Origin: Sepioteuthis lessoniana
Taxonomy: Eukaryota > Mollusca > Cephalopoda > Myopsida > Loliginidae
Direction: 5' to 3'
Assembly (NCBI GenBank): GCA_963585895.1
Contig: OY757934.1
Span: 42,309,350 to 42,373,349 of the forward strand
DNA length: 64,000 nt
Below the pieces are notes generated by a model. It was not told the origin of the DNA. It ran no database searches and worked only from the letters and a program-made list of their open reading frames with translations. The translations under genes were made by a program, and so were the position numbers. Of the stretch, positions 1 through 8,984 are shown one piece after another (position 1 is the stretch's first letter; every line of letters begins with the position of its first letter).

Positions 1-106
1 TAAACATGTATGGTCATCTGATGAGACAGAGAGTATAATGATATTCTCTAGCGAAATAAATTTAAAATGACAATTTAACCAGGTTTGAGTTTCCTTCTAA
101 TTGCAC

Positions 107-143
<37 letters not shown>

Positions 144-144
144 G
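107..144. repeat. (TA)n(GA)n microsatellite
   Basis: An uninterrupted TA run passes directly into a GA run. Confidence 0.95.
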
Positions 145-159
145 AGTCCCCATGTTGTA

Positions 160-345
160 TTGATTAATGTTCTCGATTGCGTCATTGTAGTGAGTTCGAA
201 TTTGAATCGTTCACTTTCGTACTAATACCCTTAGGAAAGGATATTAGAATTCCCTTATTCCCTAGCTATGGGTTAAATAGTACCACTATTGTCCTACAAG
301 TATAGCTTTGGCATGAAATAACCCACGAAAGTCGATATACCCTTA
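160..345 (+). mobile_element. SINE family B, 5'-truncated
   Basis: It contains a tRNA B-box-like GAGTTCGAATTTGAATC, then the shared middle (ACTAATACCCTTAGGAAAGG, CTAGCTATGGGTTAAATAG) and the tail GGCATGAAATAACCCACGAAAG ending near ATACCCTTAAAAAT. The A box is degraded. Copies of the same family lie at 29368, 44170 and 39890. Confidence 0.65.
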
Positions 346-831
346 AAAATATAATTGGATAAACTTCTTGCAAACGAATATCACCTGCTCGGCATCTGTA
401 AACAAAACTAAATCTAGTTGCTCTCAATTGAACTTTCTAGGTATGATCTCGGGTTATTTTGATCTGTTACATAAACCTCAAGATCCTCGAGGTCATTCGA
501 TTCAAAATTTATGGCGTTTTCTCTCCAGGCTATAAACTAATCGAAATAATCAGAATGCTCGACGGATTATCACTCAAAACTTGGCCAAGGTAAGTAAATA
601 GTTAATTCTCTCTCTCTCTCTCTCTCTATTGTTAATTTCTGTCAATACATCTCTTTCTCTCTCCAGTTTTCTCTTTCTCAACTACTCTATCTTTCTTGAT
701 TACTCTCCCTCTTTATTTCTCTTATTCATTACTTTCTTTCTCTTTCTCTCTTTCAGTCATTCATATCTTCTTTCAAATTTGACCTTTTTTCCCGTTTAAC
801 AAAACACCATTTACCTAGCTTAGCTTAGATT
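346..831. other. No gene seen; pyrimidine-rich stretch
   Basis: AT-rich sequence without a supported gene. Bases 605-628 are a (TC)n run, and the CT-rich bias continues to about 770. Confidence 0.6.
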
Positions 832-1105
832 AACACAAATCCAGAAAGCACTCAGTGAGAATTGAATTCACTAACAATGCTCTGCTACAGTCATTTATTA
901 AGATCAGCTTACTTTAAAACAAAGCCAAAACTATGTGGCACCCAGTGAGAATCGAATTCATTAACAATCTTCTACTACAGTCATTTACTAAGCCCAGCTT
1001 ATTTTATACAAAGCCAAAACTTTGTGGCACCGAGTGTGAATCGAACTCACGATCAATAATCTGCTGGTCTATCTTGTGAAACATTACACCTTACGAGATG
1101 CTTCC
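832..1105 (-). mobile_element. SINE family E, partly duplicated
   Basis: Read on the minus strand from 1105, it opens with GTAAGGTGTAATGTTTCAC (A-box-like), then a B-box-like GAGTTCGATTCACACTCGG. The body (GGCACCCAGTGAGAATCGAATTC on the plus strand, then CAAAGCCAAAAC) occurs in diverged copies about 80-120 bases apart, so the element has an internal duplication. A second copy of the family is at 21957-22062. Confidence 0.5.
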
Positions 1106-1192
1106 AACTCTTTTTAATTCAAAAATCACCTTTGAAAGTTTGATATTCCTTTGATCTTTAATTATTGGTTTTAAGCCTCGCTGGGAGTTTCC

Positions 1193-1229
<37 letters not shown>

Positions 1230-1375
1230 ATTAAAAAAAATATGGAATTGATTCTTCTCATTTTCAAATCAGAACCCTTCAATAATAAAAGATTTTACAA
1301 GTATGTAATGTATATATTTTTTAAATTAAAAAAGCGTGATAATCTGATACAGAATCAAGTTGTCTCTTAGAAGTA
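1106..1375. repeat. (TC)n run in AT-rich sequence
   Basis: Bases 1193-1226 are an uninterrupted TC array. The rest is AT-rich with no supported gene. Confidence 0.7.
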
Positions 1376-1775
1376 TTTTTCGCTTTGTCGGCGAGGCTTA
1401 GAATATGCTGATTGTATCCCCCTGCAGATGGGTATCCTCCAAAAACAAGCAATGTTCTGGGTATGATACTAAACCACATTTGATGGTGAAGCCTCAATCA
1501 TGGAAATCTGGGAAGTGTTGAGTACCCTTTCATTGCCATTACTTTCGGGTCTACTCCGACCCGGAGTGATAATACCTGATAGAATCCCATCTAGGGGTCA
1601 AATAGATCTGTTTTAAAATTATTTGAATTAGATAAGACCGTGCCCCCACCTAAAAGAACTCATAAAAAAACAATACAAAAATGTAAATATGAACGTACTC
1701 AAAATGCAGTTCCCTGACATGTAGACGTAAGATAATGCAAGACAGGTTGACGTGCCATTAAAACCAATCAATCAG
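1376..1775 (+). mobile_element. Family A2 element
   Basis: A diverged head (GTCGGCGAGGCTTAGAATA), TTTGATGGTGAAGCCTC, CCCGGAGTGATAATACCTG, ATCTAGGGGTCAAATAGATC, then the A2-specific middle and the tail GACGTGCCATTAAAACCAATC. The later part matches 47725-47985 and 40258-40500, which defines the A2 subfamily. Confidence 0.6.
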
Positions 1776-3240
1776 TGGAAGGATTTTGGTAAACGTGGAG
1801 AATTAGCACGTAATTACTTTTGCATGAGTATACTTTTTAATCTCATCTAAATTTTTAAACTTTTTTTTCTAAACAAGAATACGAGATGTACAATTACTTG
1901 ATATCCGATAGGTGACCTGCGTACAATACCATCTACCAAATACAAGCTGGAATCTATCAATACTTTTGCAAATGCATGACCAAAGTTTCGCTGAACCGGC
2001 TAAAATCAAGAGGTCAATACGTGGAACATTTTCGAATTTTTATGCCATAATGAAATAAAACTGCAGACAGAAAGCTGTATATTGAAACAAATACAACCTA
2101 CACGAATTCTTCTTTTCCTCTTTTCTTATATCGACGAAAATTACAATGCCAAAGGAAAGAGAGAGCTGTTTGAGAGACACCGGTCTTTAAAAAGTAAGTT
2201 CACCGGGAAATACCGGATAAAAAGTCCACATTTTAGAGACAGTACGAAGGAACGGATCGTTGAAGCGAGCAAAAGAAGAGATGGTTCTACAAAAATAGAG
2301 TTTAAAACCGAATAAAGTGCCCCCACCCACTGTGACTTTGTCGTATATGACTGAACATTGTAAGGGTTTGTTCTGCATTTTTTTGGTACCCCTTTTTGCT
2401 TTTGGACTGTTTGCTTCATTTTCAAATTCCTACCGTCGGACAGGGTTCACCTACTTATTGAATAAAGACAGGAAGATTTATTTCCTTCCTGTTCTGGATC
2501 TTTATTTTTCTTGTATCTTTGTTATTGTTATTAATGTTGATTTTCATTGGCCTTAATTTTGCCAGCCGGGTTTTTAGTTAGGAAATTCGGCCACTGCTTT
2601 TGTCAATATCTGACTTGGATAGTCTGTAAGCGTTGTGGCTCTTAGAGGCGGATTTGTGATGGGAGCGGTTTGTAACAATAGTTTCTTTATTCTCTGGTCT
2701 GTTATACGTCATTATATATTTTAGAAAAGTAATTTTATTTGTTGCATTCTTTTAAAACATTTAAACTTTGATAGTTCACATATTATTTATCCATTTAAAT
2801 CAATTTTGAATTTAAAGAAAAGTGGTTGTACTTTTGGGGGCTTTGAGAGAGAAGATTAATCTCAAACGTAATTTTTCTAAGATGATATCAGCTCACATCA
2901 TGCCTTCTCCACAGACTCGAGAAAGAAAAACCAAAAGTAATAAACGTTTTTCGAACTTGTGAAAAAAGAGATTTGTTGCATTCTTTTTCAGATATTCTTT
3001 CCAAGTGACCGTACCATGATACAAGCAACAAATCCAGATAATCTTTTACAGTTATTTTGCCAAGCATCCAAGTCTAAGTCAATAGCTTTTTCTCATTTTT
3101 TTATGTCCTCCTCTTCGAAATCTCATCTCTGGTATCTTTTTCCGTGACATTTTGTTAAAGAGCTTTTATTTCATCGCGATGTCTATATACATCATTTATT
3201 GTGATAAATTGTTCTACTATCTATCTATCTATCTATCTCA
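1776..3240. other. Low-repeat sequence, no supported gene
   Basis: It holds open frames of 60-94 codons on both strands (for example 2082-2315 plus), none with splice context, family resemblance or codon bias that persuades me. A (CTAT)n run lies at 3220-3240. Confidence 0.5.
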
Positions 3241-3249
3241 GTCTGTTTA

Positions 3250-3521
3250 TATATATATATATATATATATAGTCGTAAAGTTGCCGACCATAGTCAAGGG
3301 TGACCGAAAGGCTCCCTTTTCATTAGCTACAACACCGAGGTGTAGGGGAGGGCGCTACTACTTGGCCTGGATTGCTCAACTTTACTCTTGATCCGTACCT
3401 TAGAATGCTAAGTGTTAAGGAAGGAGGCATCAAGTATCATTTTTCGAGTCTTTGCTATTACTCGACCAGGGATTGAACCCTGGTCTCCCGGTTCATTGGC
3501 GAACACTCTAGACATCTGGTT
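3250..3521 (-). mobile_element. SINE family C next to a (TA)n run
   Basis: After (TA)n at 3250-3271 the plus strand reads GTAAAGTTGCCGACC, the reverse of the C tail, then CACCGAGGTGTAGGGGAGGG and the tRNA-like head in reverse (GGGATTGAACCCTGGTCTCCC, GGCGAACACTCTAGACATCTGG). On the minus strand the B box is GGGTTCAATCCC. Nearly full length. Confidence 0.75.
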
Positions 3522-4155
3522 TCAATTATTCCTAATACTGATAATTTTGGCCCATATTTTTATTTACTGCATTTTGTCAAGTACAAGACCACAACAGTGT
3601 GGAATACGGGGAAGATCGAATCAGGTGTAATGAGTTCCACACACCTTCCAAGAAAAATTAAATAATTATAAACAATGGTATGGCTCAATGGTATAATGAT
3701 AAATCATCATAGGAAATTCATTTTTTTTTTTGTCTTTTGTTAGTCGTTCTGAAATAGCAATGCAATATAATGATACAACTAGCAATGAGGAGCACAGCAA
3801 ATTGTATCATGATATTGAACTGAACCGATGGTAGAACAATGGGAAAATGACAAGAATAAGGACCGAAGGTTGAGTGACATTCCATCAGTACATTCCATTT
3901 GTACTTGTTTTGTGGTGAGAAGTTGTATGTATAGGTTCGTTAGATGAAAGAATTTATATATGAAAAGGGTGTTTTGTAAGAAAAAAATATGAAAAAACTT
4001 TCAAGTTAGTAAATGAGATTTCAATAAAATATGTGAAATTCCTAAAATATATAATGAACTGAAATAGATAGATAGTCATGAGATCTCTATGAAATAATAT
4101 TTGAATTTTAAAATAAAGATAAGACCCTAAAGGATTTACAGATTAATACTAATGT
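3522..4155. other. No feature recognised
   Basis: AT-rich sequence with short homopolymer runs. I see no gene or family member. Confidence 0.5.
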
Positions 4156-4159
4156 TAGA

Positions 4160-5130
4160 GTAATATGTTCAGCGCAATAACACACCATGTAAAAAAGAAC
4201 GAATTGATCTGCAAGATAATCTAACTAAAATTTGTTCTATAATGGACGCACAGTAAATTTTTTCTATGATGGGTACATCATGAATCTGCTCTACAATGGA
4301 CACATGATAAGTTTGTTCTACGATTGATACACTATAAATTTGCTCTTTGATGGACACAGTAAATTTACTCTATGATGGACACACTGTAAATCTACTCCAT
4401 AATAGACACTTTGTAAATTTGTTTTATGCTGGAAACACTGTTAATCTGCTCCATGATGGACACACTGTAAATATGTTCAATGCAGGACACATTACATCTG
4501 TTCTATGATGGACACTCCGTAAATTTTTGTTCTAAATCTGCTCTATAATATATACAGTGATGGACACACTGTAAATTTGTTCTATGATAGACATACTAAA
4601 TCTATATTATAATAGACACACTGTAAATCTGCTCACAGATGGACACACTGTAAATTTGTTCTATGATAGACATACTAAATCTATATTATAATAGACACAC
4701 TGTAAATCTGCTCACAGATGGACACACTGTAAATTTGTTCTATGATAGACATACTAAATCTATATTATAATGGACACACTGTAAATCTGCTCAAAGGTGG
4801 ACACACTGTAAATTTGTTCTATACTGGACACACTGCTCTATGACGCACATACGATAAATTTGTTCTCAACTAGAAACACTAAATCTGCTCTATGCTGGAC
4901 ACACTGCTCTATGACGGACATACTATAAATTTGTTCTCTGTTAGACACACTAAATCTGTTCTATACTGGACAAACTCTGTTCTATACTGGACACACTCTG
5001 TTCTATACTGGACACAATCTGCTCTAAGATAGACACATTGTAAAATTTTTTTCTATGCTGGACACACGGTAAATCTACTCCACGATGGACTCACTGTAAA
5101 TGTTCAATGCTGGACACACTGTAAATTTTT
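4160..5130. repeat. Minisatellite, ~32-base unit
   Basis: About 30 diverged copies of a unit like CTATGATGGACACACTGTAAAT followed by TTGTT or CTGCT. Near 4590-4800 several consecutive multi-unit blocks are nearly identical, showing recent local expansion. Short frames inside are by-products of the repeat. Confidence 0.85.
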
Positions 5131-5361
5131 GTCCTGTTTGCGGCGCTTAAAATACATTGACTGTATGGCCTCTGCAAAAGAGTAAAACTCACCCGAAAAG
5201 AGATGTGCTGGGTATGACTCAAAACTTCATCTGATGGTGAGGCTCCAGTTCTGGAGATCTAGGATGTGTAGATTATCCCTTCATTGCTATTACTCCCAGG
5301 TTCACTCTGATCTGGAGCGGTAGTACCTGTGAGGGTCTTATCTATGGGTCAAATAGAAGTA
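5131..5361 (+). mobile_element. Family A head, 3'-truncated
   Basis: It reads from TTGCGGCGCTTAAAATACATTG through CATCTGATGGTGAGGCTCC and CTATGGGTCAAATAGAAGTAA, then stops where SINE C begins at 5362. The unit array and tail are missing. Confidence 0.65.
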
Positions 5362-5572
5362 AAGTAAGAAAAGTTGGCGACCGTAGTTGAGGGCGACCAG
5401 AAGGCTCCTCTTTCAATGGCTACTACACCGAGGTGTAGGGGAGGGCGCTACTCCTTTCCCTGAATTGCTCCACTTTACCCTTGATACGTACCTTATATTG
5501 CTGAGTGTTAAGCAAAGAGGTATCAAGTACCATTTTTAAAGTCTTTGGTAGGACTCTACCTGGGCTATTTAT
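5362..5572 (-). mobile_element. SINE family C, head-truncated
   Basis: On plus: AAGTTGGCGACCGTAGTTGAG, CACCGAGGTGTAGGGGAGGG, CTTTACCCTTGATACGTACC, TTTGGTAGGACTCTACCTGGG. The tRNA-like head is lost at about 5572. Confidence 0.7.
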
Positions 5573-5592
5573 AAATTATTTGTATTTTACAG

Positions 5593-5886
5593 AACCGTGT
5601 GAAAGAGACATCCAGCTACCTCATTCCTGGGCAATATTTTCTAGAGACTTTCATGCCTCTCACCTACACAACCAGGTCCACACATTTATAGGTGACAACA
5701 TCATTCCTGTCCTTAACCAGCAAACACGACTTTTGCTACATCTATGGCGACGCATAACCGCTCAGACATTCAACAATGCCTTGACTGTAGCGCCGCACAT
5801 TTCGCTCAGACATTTAGCTGCTAAAATTCCTTCTCAACTCAATAACTATTTCCTGCCTTCCTTCCTACGAGACTTGCAGCATAAAG
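5593..5886 (+). CDS. Weak candidate internal exon, unknown
   Basis: A TTATTTGTATTTTACAG acceptor-like sequence precedes base 5593, and AAAG/GTACCC, a weak donor, follows 5886. The frame between is open for 98 codons entered in phase 1 (PCERDIQLPHSW ... LRDLQHK), with a mixed, non-repetitive composition unlike most of the window. It begins just after a truncated SINE C copy and lies on the strand opposite to the acidic exon at 6170-7140, so it would belong to another gene. No family is recognised. Chance or decayed transposon sequence is as likely as a real exon. Confidence 0.2.
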
Positions 5887-6169
5887 GTACCCTTTATTCT
5901 GCCTGTCATTAAACCTTCTTAAAAAAATTTCTATATCTTGGTTCTTCTCTCCCTTTATTTACCTTCAAATATAGCGAGGAACCAACGTAACAACTCTTCC
6001 TCGCTAAATATACAATAACTTTTGGGTATTTGTTGATTTTGTGTTTTGATCAAAAGGAAATCAATTTCAAAATAAATATTGATAAATGCCAATGTTTATT
6101 CGTTGTTTTTTTTTTTGTTTTGTTTTTTTGTTTTTATTGTTGTTTTTTTAATAAATAAAATTGCCTTAC

Positions 6170-7140
6170 CTTTGGTGAATTTGGAGGTGGTGGTGGGATC
6201 TTTGTGAATTGTGAATATGCTGACAGCTTCGAAACTTTTGGCACCAAATGAGGAAATGAAATCTCGTCTTCTTTCTTGCTTTCATCCATTATTGCTTTTC
6301 TGCTTTCTTCTTTGATTTCTTCTTTTATTTCTGTTTTTTCGTGTTTCACTTTGTCGGAGTTTTCTTCTCCATTGTTGTTTACTCGTTTCTTAACCTCTTC
6401 TGCTTTTTCTTCACTTCTTACTTCCAGTTGTTGTTCTTCTTGTTCTTGTTTTTGTTGTTCTTCTGTTTGTTCTTCCTTTACATCCATTTTTATAGCCTTT
6501 CTCCCTTTTTCAAACGTTTCTTCGCTTCCTTCTTGATTTGGGATTATTTTTATCTTCTTTTCGTTCTCATTTCGTTCGTCTTTTACTTCGTCTTTTAACT
6601 CTAACTTTCTCACAACTTTCTTTGTAATTATTTCTTCTTCTTCTTCTTCTTCTTCTTCTTCTTCTTCTTCTTCTTCTTCTTCCTTTATTTCTTCCAATAT
6701 TATTGTGGGTCTGGTCTTTTCCATATCTTCCGTAATTTCTATCATTACTTTCATATTTTCTGCTTCTCCCTTTAATTTTTCACCGTCTTTTGCTCTTGTT
6801 GCTGCTATTATTAAATCTGCTAATTCATTTACATCTTCCTTTATTTTTTCCTCATCTGCATGTTCTACTCCCTCTATTAATTCTTCTTCTTCTTCTCTTT
6901 CTCCTTCTTCTTCCTCTACAACTTCTGCAGGTTCTTCAACTTCTACTTCTTCCACTTCTTCTGCTTCTCCTGCTTCTACTTCTGCTTCACCATCAGAGTA
7001 AGAGAGCGACGAAGAAGATGAAGAGGGAGAACATGACGTACATGAGGAAGAGTATGAGTGAGTAAGAGAAAACTCGTCGTCAGAAGTTGTAGTACAAACT
7101 ACGCAATTGCAGTTGGGATCATCCAGGGGCTGAGTGTCTT
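6170..7140 (-). CDS. Internal coding exon, acidic Glu/Lys-rich protein of unknown function
   Basis: The open frame is bounded by splice signals. On the minus strand a pyrimidine-rich tract ending TTTATTTTCAG precedes base 7140, and CCAAAG/GTAAGG marks a donor after base 6170. The exon enters in phase 1 and leaves in phase 0, giving 323 full codons. The Met lying upstream and the tail after PPPPPNSPK are therefore probably intronic. In order it encodes a Cys cluster (PNCNCVVC, then SCTSC), a Ser run, an acidic Glu-rich block, a less biased segment (NELADLIIAATRAKDGEKLK), a run of about 18 Glu from a (GAA)n microsatellite, a long mixed Glu/Lys/Gln region likely to be helical or disordered, and a proline run. 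I recognise no family. Low complexity makes homology calls unsafe. Neighbouring exons were not found, and a decayed mariner-type element sits in the presumed upstream intron. Confidence 0.6.
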
Positions 7141-7202
7141 CTGAAAATAAACAAACAGAATTGATACGTGTCATCGACAAGGTTTAAGAAAAAAAAACAA
7201 TA

Positions 7203-7417
7203 CAAGGGTTGGCTGAAAAGTTCCTTGGTTGACCAAAATACTCTCTTGGTATGTGACCGAATGAGGGATTATTTTTAACATATTTCCCCCTGCAGTCAAC
7301 ACACTTCTTCTATCGATGTTACAGTGTTTGGATGTCATTGATCAAAAAATCATCAACAAAAAATATAAAGTCATCATTATGAACTTTTCAGTCTATGAAC
7401 CTTTCAGCCTACACAAA
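7203..7417. mobile_element. mariner-type MITE
   Basis: The left end CAAGGGTTGGCTGAAAAGTTCC and the right end GAACCTTTCAGCCTACAC are imperfect inverted repeats, each bordered by TA (7201-7202 and 7418-7419). The GGTTGGC...AAAAGT start is characteristic of mariner termini. At 215 bases no transposase is encoded. It lies just upstream of the acidic exon. Confidence 0.55.
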
Positions 7418-7713
7418 TATATTATTTAATATCATTTAACGTTAATATTTTTAATGTGAATGTTTTTGATGTCAGTATTATTGATGTCAGTTTTTTTTTT
7501 TTAGAGTAAATATCTTTTTTATGTCAATAGTATGTTTTTAACGTAGACATCATTGAATACAAAATACTCGAAACCGTCATTTTGTAATCAATTGTAAAAA
7601 TACTTTATTTCTTCACTTTCATTTGTTCATTTTTTTTAAATTTTTTTTATTTTTACCTTCACCAACAATTTTGTGACAGCCCTGGATATAATGTTTTGAA
7701 TGGATTTCAACTG

Positions 7714-7716
7714 CTT

Positions 7717-7757
<41 letters not shown>

Positions 7758-7782
7758 TAGATAGATAGATAGATAGATAGAT
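7714..7782. repeat. (CA)n(GATA)n microsatellite
   Basis: A CA array passes directly into GATA units. Confidence 0.95.
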
Positions 7783-7784
7783 CT

Positions 7785-7952
7785 AAGTTAGAATAACGTA
7801 GTTACAGAGTCAACAGCGATCATAACGGCGCTTGGTGACAGTCAGTTTTTTGTCTATGCTATGATCAAACCAGACTCTTGGTCTGATGATTGCTTTGGCG
7901 AGAAACTAACAATCACCAAACGCTGTTGACTCTTTGATTACGCTATTCTTAT
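7785..7952. mobile_element. Foldback element with long inverted repeats
   Basis: GTTAGAATAACGTAGTTACA... followed by GAGTCAACAGCG is mirrored by CGCTGTTGACTCTTTGATTA followed by CGCTATTCTTAT. The match continues inward (GCTTGGTGA against TCACCAAACG), so most of the 168 bases can fold into one hairpin. It has no coding capacity. No clear target duplication was found. Confidence 0.55.
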
Positions 7953-8014
7953 TGCTACATATATTCTATTACTGATACTGAATATTCTTCATTCATAAAT
8001 ATACCAAATGACAT

Positions 8015-8017
<3 letters not shown>

Positions 8018-8050
<33 letters not shown>
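8018..8050. repeat. (TA)n(GA)n microsatellite
   Basis: A TA run passes directly into a GA run. Confidence 0.9.
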
Positions 8051-8206
8051 TGCTCATGAATAAGTACATCCCAGACAATTTTTTAATAATTTTTTTCTTC
8101 TAAGGCGGGTATAAGAATTTTATTATTCTAATGGAGCATTATACACTCAAAATGGATATTATTAGGTAAAATTTATTACCAAACTCTACAGCATTATAAC
8201 TCAGAT

Positions 8207-8207
8207 A

Positions 8208-8298
<91 letters not shown>

Positions 8299-8316
8299 AA
8301 GAAGAAGAAGAAGAAT
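8207..8316. repeat. (AAT)n(AAG)n microsatellite
   Basis: An AAT run passes directly into AAG units, immediately before a 5'-truncated RLE LINE. The same compound array recurs after that LINE at 8762-8868. Confidence 0.95.
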
Positions 8317-8318
8317 GA

Positions 8319-8761
8319 CACACATAAACTCCTATGGGATTTTGACATACAGACGGATCACCTAATCTCGGCCAGAAGACCAGACGTAATAATAATCAAC
8401 AACATAATAAAAAGAGAGAACATGCAAAATTGTGGACTTTGATGTATCGGCTGACCACAGAATAAAACTAAAAGAAAGTGAAAAGAAGGATAAATACTTC
8501 GACTTTGCCAGGGAATTGAAAAAACTATGGAACATGAAAGTGACAATTATACCAATCGTGATTGGTGCTTTTGGTACAGTCACTAAAGGATTATACAAGG
8601 AACTGGAGGTTGGAGAACGAGTGGAGACCATCCAAACAACAGCATTATTGAGAACGGCCAGAATACTGAGAAGGGTCCGGAAGACTTATGGAGACTTGCT
8701 GTCACTTAAACTTCAGTGAAAGACCATCAGCTAACGCTGATGTGAAAAGCTCATGGAGTAA
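8319..8761 (+). mobile_element. RLE-type LINE, 3' end (endonuclease domain)
   Basis: The frame from 8321 reads HKLLWDFDIQTDHL then ARRPDVIIIN. After one frameshift it continues KIVDFDVSADHRIKLKESEK, then IPIVIGAFGTVTKG, ending GDLLSLKLQ and a stop at 8717-8719. RPD followed by VDF...K is the PD-(D/E)XK endonuclease signature of R2/R4-group LINEs. The 3' UTR contains ACCATCAGCTAACGCTGATG and runs into (AAT)n(AAG)n. The copy is 5'-truncated, with one frameshift. Confidence 0.85.
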
Positions 8762-8838
8762 ATAATAATAATAATAGGAAGAAGAAGAAGAAGAAGAAGA
8801 AGAAGAAGAAGAAGAAGAAGAAGAAGAAGAAGAAGAAG

Positions 8839-8868
<30 letters not shown>
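8762..8868. repeat. (AAT)n(AAG)n microsatellite at LINE 3' end
   Basis: A short AAT run then about 95 bases of AAG, directly at the 3' end of the RLE LINE. Confidence 0.95.
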
Positions 8869-8869
<1 letters not shown>

Positions 8870-8940
8870 TTCCAATGAGAAACCATCAGCTAACGCTTTT
8901 TTGAAAACTCTCAAAAGAGTAATAAAAAAAAAAAATAATG
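8869..8940 (+). mobile_element. RLE LINE 3' UTR fragment
   Basis: GAGAAACCATCAGCTAACGC and AACTCTCAAAAGAGTAATAA repeat the 3' UTR seen at 8719-8761, so this is the end of another copy. Confidence 0.6.
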
Positions 8941-8984
8941 TGGAAAATCCTAACCCCCACAGATAAGGGAAGAAATATAATATT

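Noticed and set aside
10-90. Second hammerhead-like motif (CTGATGA then GAAA, with GTCAT/ATGAC pairing)
   Set aside because: The residues before the stem I 3' strand are AA rather than UH, stem II is poorly formed at its base, and no Penelope-like coding sequence is nearby.
2082-2556. Small ORFs on both strands near 2.1-2.5 kb
   Set aside because: They overlap each other on opposite strands, with no splice pair, domain or compositional signal.
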